A DNA stretch of 64,000 nucleotides from the NCBI RefSeq assembly GCF_009928445.1, contig NZ_JAABNO010000024.1, forward strand, positions 20,509 through 84,508, given 5' to 3'. Below, piece by piece: positions 24,783-32,944 of this stretch. Made by a program: the position numbers and the translations under genes. The notes under the pieces were generated by a model. It was not told the origin of the DNA and did no database searches. It saw nothing but the letters and a program-made list of their open reading frames with translations. This stretch comes from Clostridium sp. C8-1-8. GTDB taxonomy: Bacteria; Bacillota; Clostridia; Clostridiales; Clostridiaceae. The stretch's first letter is position 1. Each line of letters begins with the position of its first letter.

Positions 24783-26012
24783 ATGAGTAAACGTGTAAAG
24801 GTTTTGGCAACAGTTATGTCAGCTCTAGTAATTTCAAGTGCATTTATAGGATGCAGCAAGAAGGATGATTCTTCAGCATCAAATGGAGGATCTAAGAGTG
24901 GAAAAGAAATAGTTGTTTGGTCACACTTAACTTCTGTAGAAGTTAAAGAAGTGGACAAGATAGCTCAAGAATGGGCAAAGCAAACTAATAATAAAGTTAA
25001 GGTTGTAGAAGATAAAGGTGATATGCAAGGTTATATCCAGGCAGCACAAAGCTCTAAGGGACCAGACATAATGTATGGTTTAGCACAAGATAACCTTGGA
25101 ACATTCCAAAAAGCAGGCTTGCTTGCAGAAGTTAAAGATGGAGTAATAGATGAAAGCAAATATGCTTCTAAGTCAGTAATTGATGCAGTTACTATAAAAG
25201 GTAAGAAGTATGCAGTTCCTCTATCAATGGAAACTTACGCTTTATTCTATAATACTGATAAGGTAAAAACAGTTCCAAAAACAATGGATGAACTAGTAGA
25301 ACAAGCTAAGACAGTAGGATTCAAGTATGATGTTAACAACTTCTACTATGCATATGCATTCCTAGCTGGAAACGGTGGTTATGTATTTAAGAACAATGCT
25401 GGATCACTAGATGCAAAAGATATAGGCTTAAACAATGAAGGCGCTGTAAAAGGATATCAATTCATTCAAGATTTAGTAGTTAAGAATAAATTCATGAATG
25501 CAGACATAAAGGGAGATGCAGCTAAGGGAGATTTCCAATCAGGCAAAATCGGTTTCTATATATCAGGACCATGGGATGTTGATGGATTTAAGGCAGCTAA
25601 GGTTCCATTTGCAGTAGCTCCGCTACCACAAATGAATGGTAAAGCAACACCATCATTCATGGGTGTTCAAACAGCTTTCGTAAGTTCAAAATCTAAGAAC
25701 CAAGATACAGCGTGGGATTTAATGAAATACTTAGCAGACAAGACTGCAATGCCATTATTTGAAAAAGGAAACAGAATACCAGTTTTAAATGATGCGTTAA
25801 ATAGTGATACATTCAAGGCTAGTAAAGAAGCTGTACAGTTTGCTGAACAAGCAAAGGTTGCAGAACCAATGCCTAACATACCTGAAGTTCAAGCTATGTG
25901 GACACCAGGAGCTAACAACTTACAACTTTTAACTGCTGGTAAAGTAGATGCTAAGAAAGCAGCTGATACTACAGTTGAACAAATAAAACAAGGTATTGCT
26001 CAACAAAAATAG
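24783..26012 (+). CDS. malE: Maltodextrin-type ABC transporter substrate-binding lipoprotein
   Basis: A 409-residue extracellular solute-binding protein, family 1. The N-terminal lipoprotein signal ends at SSAFIGCSKK with the lipobox cysteine near residue 24. The MalE-like core includes GPDIMYGLAQDNLG, GKKYAVPLSMETYALFYN, and the C-lobe FQSGKIGFYISGPWD. Malto-oligosaccharide specificity is inferred from malF, malG and the alpha-glucanase downstream. It is first in the operon, followed by an intercistronic hairpin that should keep its mRNA level above that of the permeases. Confidence 0.9.
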   Translation: MSKRVKVLATVMSALVISSAFIGCSKKDDSSASNGGSKSGKEIVVWSHLTSVEVKEVDKIAQEWAKQTNNKVKVVEDKGDMQGYIQAAQSSKGPDIMYGLAQDNLGTFQKAGLLAEVKDGVIDESKYASKSVIDAVTIKGKKYAVPLSMETYALFYNTDKVKTVPKTMDELVEQAKTVGFKYDVNNFYYAYAFLAGNGGYVFKNNAGSLDAKDIGLNNEGAVKGYQFIQDLVVKNKFMNADIKGDAAKGDFQSGKIGFYISGPWDVDGFKAAKVPFAVAPLPQMNGKATPSFMGVQTAFVSSKSKNQDTAWDLMKYLADKTAMPLFEKGNRIPVLNDALNSDTFKASKEAVQFAEQAKVAEPMPNIPEVQAMWTPGANNLQLLTAGKVDAKKAADTTVEQIKQGIAQQK

Positions 26013-26030
26013 TTTGTAATAAAATATAGT

Positions 26031-26053
26031 AGGGGGAGAAATCCCCCTTTTTT
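26031..26053 (+). terminator. Intercistronic terminator/attenuator between malE and malF
   Basis: AGGGGG, loop AGAAAT, CCCCCT followed by TTTTT: a complete intrinsic terminator 18 bases after malE. Since malF has no other promoter in sight, partial read-through is expected. The C run is also complementary to the AGGGGGG ribosome-binding site of malF at 26064-26070. Confidence 0.85.
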
Positions 26054-26077
26054 AAAAAATATTTAGGGGGGTTAGTT

Positions 26078-27007
26078 GTGGAAAGAGTTATTAAAACCAA
26101 AAAAGACGGAGCTAAAGCTATTCCATATTTATTACCAGCACTTATTTCCATATTTGCATTAACATTTTTACCAATAGTATATACAATATACATCTCTTTA
26201 ACTGATTTCACCATGTATACACAAAGCAATTATCATTTCGTAGGTATTCAAAATTTTATTGATGTTTTAACAGGGCCTTTTAAGCAAGTTTTCTTACCGG
26301 TTTTCGGGTGGACATTCTCTTTTGCATTAATATCAACAGCAGGTTGTTTTTTCGTTGGTTTGATAATAGCGCTTGTGCTTTCTAATAAGCATATGAAAGA
26401 AGCGTTTGTATATAAAAGCTTTTTGGTTATACCATGGGCATTGCCAGTAACTGTTGCCATACTATCATGGCAAGGTTTATTAAATACAGATTACGGTGCA
26501 ATAAACAGAGTACTTATTAATCTTCATATATTAAGTGCACCAGTACAATGGCTTACTAATCCTTGGTGGGCAAGGGTTGCAGTAATAATAGTTAACATAT
26601 GGTTAGGTTTCCCTTATATGATGAATATCTGTATAGGAACTATATCAGCAATATCAGAAGATCAATATGAGGCTGCTGAAGTTGATGGAGCTAGCAAGTT
26701 CACTCAATTTGTAAAGATAACTTTACCAGAACTTGCAAGAACAGCATACCCATTATTAATTTCAAGCTTCGCATTTAACTTTAACAACTTTGGATCAGCA
26801 TTCTTACTTACTGAAGGTTTACCTGCAAGACTTGATACTCAGTTTGCAGGATATACAGACATACTTAGTTCAACAACATATAAATTAGCAACTCAATTTG
26901 GAAGATATGATATAGGATCAGCTTTATCAATAATAATATTTATAATAATCGCAATAATTTCAGGAACACAAATGAAAATGTCTGGACAATTTAAGGAGGT
27001 TGATTAG
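26078..27007 (+). CDS. malF: Maltodextrin ABC transporter permease MalF
   Basis: A 309-residue inner-membrane permease with six or seven hydrophobic helices. The EAA loop, which contacts the ATPase, is EAAEVDGASKFTQFVKITLP (about residues 206-225). The start is GTG behind AGGGGGG. Compared with E. coli MalF it lacks the large periplasmic P2 domain, as usual in Firmicutes. It pairs with MalG, whose ribosome-binding site lies in its 3' end. No ATPase (MalK/MsmX type) is encoded nearby, so a shared ATPase elsewhere is likely. Confidence 0.93.
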   Translation: MERVIKTKKDGAKAIPYLLPALISIFALTFLPIVYTIYISLTDFTMYTQSNYHFVGIQNFIDVLTGPFKQVFLPVFGWTFSFALISTAGCFFVGLIIALVLSNKHMKEAFVYKSFLVIPWALPVTVAILSWQGLLNTDYGAINRVLINLHILSAPVQWLTNPWWARVAVIIVNIWLGFPYMMNICIGTISAISEDQYEAAEVDGASKFTQFVKITLPELARTAYPLLISSFAFNFNNFGSAFLLTEGLPARLDTQFAGYTDILSSTTYKLATQFGRYDIGSALSIIIFIIIAIISGTQMKMSGQFKEVD

Positions 27008-27008
27008 T

Positions 27009-27890
27009 ATGCTATCAGTTAACCAAAGTAATATTAAGACTAATATGAAATACAAGAAAAAATTAAGACCTTCTGAACTTAGAAACTTATGGATTTCTAG
27101 AGTGTTTATGTGGATAGTAGTAATAGTTACTATGATACCTATAGTGGCAATTATTTCATCATCAATGGCTACAGGTGATGCATTTGTACAAACTACCTTC
27201 TTCCCTAAAGTGTGGACACTTAAGAACTATGCTAAAGTAATTAATGAAACAGATTTCTTAATATGGATGAAAAACTCTTTATTATTATGTTTTGCTGTTG
27301 CTATAATTCAATTAGCTATGACAGTACCAGCAGCCTTTGCTTTTGCTAGATTAAGATTCAAAGGTAGAAAAAATGGATTGATGACATTGCTTATACTTCA
27401 ATTCTTCCCAGCAACAATGGCTTTACCTGCTATACTAGGAATAGCAATGAATTTAGGATTTATGGACAGACTTTGGACATTAGTGCTTCTTCTTGCAGGA
27501 GGATCTGCTTATAACATTTGGTTGCTTAAAGGATTTATAGATGGTATTCCAAAGGATTTGGATGAGGCTGCTTTTGTGGATGGAGCTACAACTTGGCAAA
27601 TGTTTGTAAAGATAATATTGCCTCTAACTAAATCTATGCTTGTAGTTATATTCTTATTTTCCTTTATAGGAACATATTCAGAATTTATGTTTACTTCAGC
27701 ACTTATGAAGGATGCTGGTAACCAGACTATAGCAACAGGACTTAGATCATTCATAAGGAACCAGTTCTCTGCTAACTGGACTCAATTCTCTGCAGCATCT
27801 GTAATGGCATCACTTCCGATAGTTATAGTATTTACTGCTTCACAAAAATTTATAGCTAAAGGACTTGTTGCAGGATCAGTAAAAGGTTAA
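27009..27890 (+). CDS. malG: Maltodextrin ABC transporter permease MalG
   Basis: Second permease subunit, 293 residues from the ATG at 27009, preceded by AAGGAGG within malF. It has six hydrophobic helices; the EAA loop is DEAAFVDGATTWQMFVKIIL (about residues 181-200). It forms the channel heterodimer with MalF. A strong terminator follows 57 bases after the stop, so the glucanase gene downstream probably has its own promoter. Confidence 0.93.
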   Translation: MLSVNQSNIKTNMKYKKKLRPSELRNLWISRVFMWIVVIVTMIPIVAIISSSMATGDAFVQTTFFPKVWTLKNYAKVINETDFLIWMKNSLLLCFAVAIIQLAMTVPAAFAFARLRFKGRKNGLMTLLILQFFPATMALPAILGIAMNLGFMDRLWTLVLLLAGGSAYNIWLLKGFIDGIPKDLDEAAFVDGATTWQMFVKIILPLTKSMLVVIFLFSFIGTYSEFMFTSALMKDAGNQTIATGLRSFIRNQFSANWTQFSAASVMASLPIVIVFTASQKFIAKGLVAGSVKG

Positions 27891-27947
27891 TAATAACTTA
27901 GCAAGCAACCCCTTGATAAGTATTTATATAATAATCTAATAGTTAAG

Positions 27948-27990
27948 ATTTCAAAACTTTCTTATGTAAAAGTAAGAAAGTTTTGAAATT
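27948..27990 (+). terminator. Terminator after malG
   Basis: ATTTCAAAACTTTCTTA and TAAGAAAGTTTTGAAAT form a 17-bp perfect stem. The following tract is T-poor, so it may act partly as an mRNA stabiliser. Confidence 0.7.
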
Positions 27991-28234
27991 TAATGAGAAT
28001 TTTGGAGCTTCAATATCTATACAGTAAAATGTACATATCTATTAGGAAATAAGGTTTACCAATTCTACTTAAATTGAAGTAGATATTTTCTGTAAAGAAA
28101 AATATAATTTGTTTTCTAATTAAGTAGTAACATACATAGTAATAAAAATACTAAGGATGAATACTTCATTGCTACTAGTATTTTATACTGAAGTGAAGAG
28201 CATCCACATATATTTTGATTAAGAGGTGATACAG
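27991..28234. other. Intergenic region ahead of the alpha-glucanase
   Basis: AT-rich, with an imperfect inverted repeat GGATGAATACTTCA ... TGAAGTGAAGAGCATCC around 28154-28204. A promoter is expected but I see no consensus pair. No gene. Confidence 0.4.
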
Positions 28235-29956
28235 ATGAATAAACAGGCAATACATCATATTACAGAGGCACCCTATGCCTATGGAGTAGGTGAAAAGAGT
28301 CTATGTTTAAAACTTAGATCCGCAAAGGATGATTTAAGTTCAGTAGTAGTTTATTATAAGGATAGATATAATTGGGAAGGAGAATTTGAAACTTCTTCTT
28401 TGAATAAGGTCAACACTTCAGATCTATTTGATTACTATGAAACTGTTGTAGAAGTAGATGAAAAGAGATTTAGATATTTCTTTGAAATAACAGACTTTGA
28501 AGGTAATGTTTCCTATATGAATGAAAGAGGAATATTAAATAAGAAACCAGATATTGCTAATACATTCCAATTTCCATTTCTTTGTAAAGCTGATTTGTAT
28601 GACGAAGTAAAATGGGCACAGGAAGGTGTAGTTTATCAAATATTTCCTGATAGATTTAATAATGGAGATAAAAATAATGATCCAAAAGGCATTAAGCCTT
28701 GGGGAGATAAGGTAACTACTGAAACTATGTTTGGAGGAGATCTGCAAGGTATAATAGATAAAGTTGATTATATTAGCAAACTAGGGGTAAGCATACTTTA
28801 TATGACTCCTATATTTATGTCTAGATCGAATCATAAATATGATACTACAAACTACTATGAAGTTGATCCTCAATTTGGAGATAACGAGAAGTTAAGAGAA
28901 CTAGTTAAAAAATGTCATGATAATGATATAAAAGTTGTTTTAGATGCAGTGTATAATCATTCAGGAAGTGATTTCTTTGCCTTTGAAGACTTAATTGAAA
29001 AAGGTGAAAAGTCAAGATATAAGGATTGGTATTTTGTTGATTCTTACCCTGTTAATACTAAGGAAGTCAATTATGTAACCTTTGCAAATAAGGTTTCTAG
29101 AATGCCAAAGTTAAATACTAGCAATTCAGAAGTTAAGAACTATCTTCTAAAGGTATCTAAGTATTGGATTGAAGAGATTGGTATTGATGGTTGGAGACTT
29201 GATGTATGTGATGAAGTAGATCATGCTTTCTGGAGAGACTTTAAGAAGGCTGTTAAAGAATCAAAAGATGATGCATTTATAATAGGGGAGATAATGCATG
29301 AATCAAATTCTTTCTTAAAAGGAGATCAATTGGATTCGATTATGAATTATCCTTTTAGAGAATGCTGCTTAGACTTCTTTGCTAGAAAAGCAATCGATGC
29401 TGATGAACTTGATCATATTTTAGCTGAAAGCAGAGCCTTATATATGAATGCAGTTAATAGACAACTTCTAAACCTTATAGACAGTCATGATACTGCTAGA
29501 TTTTTAACTGACTGTGATGGAGACAAGGATAAAATGAAGCTTGCCATAGCTCTTCAATATACATATGTAGGAATACCTTATATCTACTATGGTGATGAAG
29601 TGGGTATGGAGGGGAAAACTGATCCTGATTGTAGAAGATGTATGATATGGGATGAGAAGGAACAAGATTTAGATATGCTTGACCATTACAAAAGTTTAGC
29701 TGAGGTTAGAAAGAAATCTAAGGCCCTTGTTTACGGAGACTATACAAATGTATGTAAAGATGGAATGGCTTTAGGCTTTACTAGAAAGTATGAGGATGAA
29801 GAAGTTTTAGTTTTGATTAATAACGGAACTGAAGCTTATGAGTACTCACTAGGATATCAAGGAAGCTTTAATAATCTTTATGAAGGAAAAGAAGAGGCTA
29901 TAGATAAAAAGATAGTATTAGAGCCTATGTCTTTTAAAATACTAAAAATTAAATAG
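28235..29956 (+). CDS. CBM34/GH13 alpha-glucanase (neopullulanase/cyclomaltodextrinase type)
   Basis: A 573-residue cytoplasmic enzyme cleaving imported maltodextrins. An N-terminal beta domain (about 1-120, CBM34-like) precedes the GH13 barrel: VYQIFPDRFNNGD, VVLDAVYNHSG, GWRLDVCDEVDH with the nucleophile Asp, GEIMHE with the acid/base Glu, and LIDSHDTARF. No signal peptide is present, so it works on intracellular substrate from MalEFG. I start at ATG 28235 behind AGAGGTG; GTG at 28226 lies inside that site. Maltogenic amylase, neopullulanase and cyclodextrinase cannot be told apart from sequence. Confidence 0.92.
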   Translation: MNKQAIHHITEAPYAYGVGEKSLCLKLRSAKDDLSSVVVYYKDRYNWEGEFETSSLNKVNTSDLFDYYETVVEVDEKRFRYFFEITDFEGNVSYMNERGILNKKPDIANTFQFPFLCKADLYDEVKWAQEGVVYQIFPDRFNNGDKNNDPKGIKPWGDKVTTETMFGGDLQGIIDKVDYISKLGVSILYMTPIFMSRSNHKYDTTNYYEVDPQFGDNEKLRELVKKCHDNDIKVVLDAVYNHSGSDFFAFEDLIEKGEKSRYKDWYFVDSYPVNTKEVNYVTFANKVSRMPKLNTSNSEVKNYLLKVSKYWIEEIGIDGWRLDVCDEVDHAFWRDFKKAVKESKDDAFIIGEIMHESNSFLKGDQLDSIMNYPFRECCLDFFARKAIDADELDHILAESRALYMNAVNRQLLNLIDSHDTARFLTDCDGDKDKMKLAIALQYTYVGIPYIYYGDEVGMEGKTDPDCRRCMIWDEKEQDLDMLDHYKSLAEVRKKSKALVYGDYTNVCKDGMALGFTRKYEDEEVLVLINNGTEAYEYSLGYQGSFNNLYEGKEEAIDKKIVLEPMSFKILKIK

Positions 29957-29973
29957 TTAACTACGCAGTGATC

Positions 29974-30016
29974 AAAAAGGTAAGCATTAATTAACAGACA
30001 ATGCTTACCTTTTTTT
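29974..30016 (+). terminator. Terminator after the alpha-glucanase
   Basis: AAAAAGGTAAGCATT, loop, AATGCTTACCTTTTTTT. Its T run merges with the start of repeat family C copy 2. Confidence 0.88.
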
Positions 30017-30104
30017 CTATCTAGGAAAGCATAAAATTTTTTATTAGCTCAACCTAATAATATAAAGGTTTTATAGTAGCTATTTAGGTTGAAAAGTAAA
30101 AACA
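30010..30104 (+). repeat. Repeat family C, copy 2
   Basis: Runs from TTTTTTTCTATCTAGGAAAG through CAACCTAATAATATAAAGGT to GAAAAGTAAAAAC, 95 bp, same orientation as the gene upstream. It matches the copies at 18711 and 60830 along its length. The small stem AACC/GGTT here is AGCC/GGCT in copy 1, a compensatory change. Confidence 0.7.
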
Positions 30105-30266
30105 AATAATATTTGCCTAGCAGATTTTTCGCATATGTATTCTGAAAGGCAGATGAGAAAAAAGTATTTCTTTGATTCACCACAGTTACTATAGAAGAAT
30201 ATAATATTTATTGCTATAATAGTGGCTTTGTAATTAAAAGTAATTATAATTTTACACTAGCTTTAT

Positions 30267-30273
30267 TGTCGAA
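30267..30273 (+). promoter_or_regulatory. Perfect Spo0A box upstream of the His-rich protein gene
   Basis: TGTCGAA, the core 0A-box consensus, 66 bases ahead of the start codon. A 7-base match can arise by chance in this much sequence, so regulation by Spo0A is only a hypothesis. Confidence 0.4.
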
Positions 30274-30339
30274 GGCAATCACATAACTGGTATCTCTTAC
30301 ATAATATGTAGAAGAAGGATGAAAAGGAGGGATACCACT

Positions 30340-31083
30340 ATGGGTATGAAGTTCTCTGATGACTTATATAATAATGATACTTTAGATTGGCTAAATGGAA
30401 ATCACGAAATGGGAAGCAAATATAGTACTAGTGAAGAAGTTGACATTCAAGGCGATTTTGATCTAGAATTTAGTGAGCAAACTATAAGGGAAGAAAAACA
30501 TCACGACGGATGCAGCAACAATAACAATGATCACCACCATGATGATTGCGATCATCATCATGATCACCATGATGACTGCGACAATCATCATGATCACCAT
30601 GATGATTGTGACCATCATCATGATCATCCTACAGTAAGAGGTGGCAGAATAGAGGTAACTTCTAAGCTTGGAAGTGATTGTGGGGAACCAATAAGTGGAG
30701 TAAAGGTATACCTATTTAGAATAGAAGACTATAATCTAAGATTTGCTTGCTTTAAGATTACTAACAAGCATGGTAAAGTTGTTTTTGATGGACTAAGAGA
30801 TGGAATATATAAAGTAGTTCAACCTATGGATAAATGCATCTTCAGAGATCCAGTTTATCTTCCAAGTGACCAAGTGCCAATAGATAGAGTTCATAGAGAC
30901 TATAATATAACTGTTATCAATAGAATAAGACCAAGTGTTTTAAGGGAATTTAATGACCGTCGTAACTGTTGTAATAATAATTGGAACTGTTGTGGCGGTG
31001 GCTGGAATAATGGTTGGGGCTGCGAGGGCTTCTGGATACTACTATTATTATTTGGATTCTGTGGTTGTGGATTCTGGTTTTAG
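30340..31083 (+). CDS. His/Asp/Cys-repeat protein with prealbumin-like domain and Cys/Gly/Trp-rich tail
   Basis: A 247-residue protein of unknown function. After an acidic N-terminus, about residues 60-97 hold three near-identical decapeptides of the type HDDCDHHHDH, encoded by a 30-bp tandem repeat. Residues about 100-195 look like a SpaA/Cna-B prealbumin-like fold (VTSKLGSDCGEPISGVKVYL, KHGKVVFDGLRDGIYKVV). The tail is rich in Asn, Cys, Gly and Trp and ends with a hydrophobic WILLLLFGFCGCGFWF. No N-terminal signal peptide is seen. I start at ATG 30340, preceded by AAGGAGG; ATG 30319 overlaps that site. A spore-coat or metal-binding surface role is inference. Confidence 0.85.
   Translation: MGMKFSDDLYNNDTLDWLNGNHEMGSKYSTSEEVDIQGDFDLEFSEQTIREEKHHDGCSNNNNDHHHDDCDHHHDHHDDCDNHHDHHDDCDHHHDHPTVRGGRIEVTSKLGSDCGEPISGVKVYLFRIEDYNLRFACFKITNKHGKVVFDGLRDGIYKVVQPMDKCIFRDPVYLPSDQVPIDRVHRDYNITVINRIRPSVLREFNDRRNCCNNNWNCCGGGWNNGWGCEGFWILLLLFGFCGCGFWF
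30541..30629 (+). repeat. 30-bp tandem repeat coding for HDDCDHHHDH units
   Basis: Three adjacent copies of a unit beginning GATGATTGCGATCATCATCA, varying mainly at synonymous sites and one His-to-Asn-type change. Such repeats expand and shrink by slippage, so copy number probably varies between strains. Confidence 0.8.
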
Positions 31084-31087
31084 GTAA

Positions 31088-31184
31088 AGATGTAATACTT
31101 CAATCTTAAATCAATTTTCAAAGCTCCTCTGGATTTTGAGAGGAGAATTTGAAAATATAAATTTTACTATTAAGTGGTACGTCT
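31088..31184. repeat. Repeat family A, copy 2 (97-bp hairpin)
   Basis: Begins AGATGTAATACTTCAATC and ends with the complement of AGACGTACCACTTAATAG. The inner stem CTCCTCT/AGAGGAG closes a GGATTTTG loop, giving the best hairpin of the family. It sits five bases after the His-rich protein gene and may act as its terminator or 3' stabiliser. Confidence 0.75.
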
Positions 31185-31231
31185 ATGGTATTAAAAAACT
31201 TAATATAAATATATATTATTTCTAATAATGG

Positions 31232-31326
31232 TTGACAATTTAGAACTAATTAGCGATTAGAATTTTAATATATATTAAAAGTATAAAATAGATAAGGTGC
31301 ATTTTTGTGTCTTATCTATTTTATTA
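31232..31326 (+). ncRNA. Possible small transcript: TTGACA element to terminator
   Basis: TTGACA at 31232-31237 is a good -35 but the -10 candidates (GATTAG at 17 bases, TAGAAT at 20) are poor. A strong terminator AAAATAGATAAG/CTTATCTATTTT at 31285-31326 lies downstream with no gene between. It could be a short RNA or just the distal terminator of the gene at 30340. Confidence 0.3.
31285..31326 (+). terminator. Intrinsic terminator ahead of dut
   Basis: AAAATAGATAAG, 14-base loop, CTTATCTATTTTATTA. Confidence 0.75.
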
Positions 31327-31429
31327 TATAGAAAATTATGCTTTTTTTAGCTATAATAAATAGAGTTTCAAATATCAAATGCTTTAAATATATACTAAAT
31401 ATAATGTACTTAAATGGAGGTAGATTACT

Positions 31430-31870
31430 ATGGAAAACTATACATTAAAAGTTAAGAAAATAAATGATGACGCTATATTGCCAAACTATGCTCATGAAGG
31501 AGATGCGGGTTTAGATTTGTATTCTGTAGAAGACTTGATTCTTCATAGTGGAGAATGCAAACTCGTAAAGACTGGAATAAAGATTGAATTACCTAAAAAT
31601 ACTGAAGCACAGGTAAGACCAAGAAGTGGATTGGCACTGAAACACACAATAACTCTCCTAAATACCCCAGGAACAATAGATGAAGGTTATAGGGGAGAGG
31701 TTGGAGTTATAATGATCAATCACGGTAAGGAAGATTTTAAAGTTGAAAAAGGCATGAAAATTGCCCAATTGGTGGTAAAGCCTGTATGGAAGGTAGAAGT
31801 AGAAGAAGTAATAGAGCTTACAGATTCAGATAGAGGAGAGGGAGGATTTGGGTCTACAGGCTTAAGATAG
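31430..31870 (+). CDS. dut: dUTP diphosphatase (trimeric dUTPase)
   Basis: Hydrolyses dUTP to dUMP and pyrophosphate, keeping uracil out of DNA. It has 146 residues and all five dUTPase motifs: HEGDAGLDLYS, RPRSGLALKHTITLLNTPG with NTPGTIDEGYRGE, and the C-terminal arm RGEGGFGSTG that closes over the active site. The start ATG follows GGAGG. It is 63 bases ahead of the dppB-like gene, with a plausible promoter TATAAT in between. Confidence 0.95.
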   Translation: MENYTLKVKKINDDAILPNYAHEGDAGLDLYSVEDLILHSGECKLVKTGIKIELPKNTEAQVRPRSGLALKHTITLLNTPGTIDEGYRGEVGVIMINHGKEDFKVEKGMKIAQLVVKPVWKVEVEEVIELTDSDRGEGGFGSTGLR

Positions 31871-31933
31871 AAAGAAATAAATATACCCTTAATAGGATAA
31901 AAATGGTATAATATTTACTATTGGGGTGATAAC

Positions 31934-32845
31934 GTGAAGAAATATATAGCTAAGAGAACAATACAGGTTCTAATAACTGCAGTTTTAATTGTAATACTAC
32001 TTACAACAATATTTGTCCATATGCCTGGTGATTATGCTTCAGGATTCATTGGGAGAGAGCTTAAGATTCATATGAGACAGGAACTAGGTCTTAGCCTGCC
32101 TAAATCAGTGCAGATTATGAATTGGGTTAGAACTATTTTGACTGGAAAGTTATTTGCCATAAAGTCTTATGCTTATGATGTGCCAATAGGGAAGGTATTA
32201 CTGCCAGTGGTTACTAGAAGTTTATTCTTATATGGAATATCTTTCTTTTTGAGTAGTATTATGAGTATTTTTTTGGGGGCACTAACTGCGTGGAAAGGCA
32301 GAAGTAAGCTTGATATAATTGTAAGAATAGGATGTGTTTTAGGTATAAGTGTACCATTTGTTATTACAGATCCTATTATTGAATATTATTTATTCTGGGT
32401 AAAAAGAATCTCTTATGATACATATGATCAATATTTTTTAATAAGGATAAATATAGTAGTCATGCTGTTGTACATGCTGCCTCTTATGACTAAATATACA
32501 AGGTCTATAATGATTGATGTATTAAGCAAAGATTTTATAACAACAGCTAGAGCAAAAGGTCTTAGAGAAGTTATTATAGTATTTAGACATGGCATGAAAA
32601 ATATTTATGCTGAATTATTTACTATAATGGGCGTGAATATAAATAAGATTTTATTTTATGGTTTTCTTATAGAAGCTATATTCAATTACCCAGGGCTTGG
32701 TACACTTTCTACCTTTGCCTTTAAAGTTAGGGACTATCCTTTAATGATAGGATGTACAGTAGTAACTTCTTTAGTAATAATCCTTTTTAATTATATTTTT
32801 GATATACTTGCAGGTCTGTTAAATCCTATTATTAAAGTTGAATAA
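31934..32845 (+). CDS. Orphan DppB/OppB-like ABC transporter permease
   Basis: A 303-residue membrane protein of the peptide/nickel ABC permease family. Six hydrophobic helices are seen; the ATPase-contact loop is TTARAKGLREVIIVFRHGMKN (about residues 210-230) and the C-terminal EAIFNYPGLGTLS is the family signature. The usual partners (DppC, two ATPases, binding protein) are all absent: upstream is dut and downstream a convergent ABC-F gene. The extracellular loop after helix 1 is shorter than in DppB. It either works with distant subunits or has a stand-alone role. Confidence 0.85.
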   Translation: MKKYIAKRTIQVLITAVLIVILLTTIFVHMPGDYASGFIGRELKIHMRQELGLSLPKSVQIMNWVRTILTGKLFAIKSYAYDVPIGKVLLPVVTRSLFLYGISFFLSSIMSIFLGALTAWKGRSKLDIIVRIGCVLGISVPFVITDPIIEYYLFWVKRISYDTYDQYFLIRINIVVMLLYMLPLMTKYTRSIMIDVLSKDFITTARAKGLREVIIVFRHGMKNIYAELFTIMGVNINKILFYGFLIEAIFNYPGLGTLSTFAFKVRDYPLMIGCTVVTSLVIILFNYIFDILAGLLNPIIKVE

Positions 32846-32891
32846 GATCTATGTTTAATTTAAGCATTTTGCGTTAATAGAGGTAAAAAAG

Positions 32892-32940
32892 AAAAGTAGA
32901 TTAATACGAGCTTTAGAGTTTAGTATTAATCTACTTTTTT
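32892..32940. terminator. Bidirectional terminator
   Basis: AAAAGTAGATTAATAC and GTATTAATCTACTTTT flank a 15-base loop; T runs on both strands serve the convergent genes. Confidence 0.88.
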
Positions 32941-32944
32941 ATTA

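Noticed and set aside
28030..28105. Further family A copy before the alpha-glucanase
   Set aside because: Scattered GAAGTAG and CTTCAAT strings, but the arms do not align as in the other copies.
30541..30629. Tandem 30-bp repeats as a CRISPR array
   Set aside because: Units are contiguous, without spacers, and encode an in-frame His-rich peptide.
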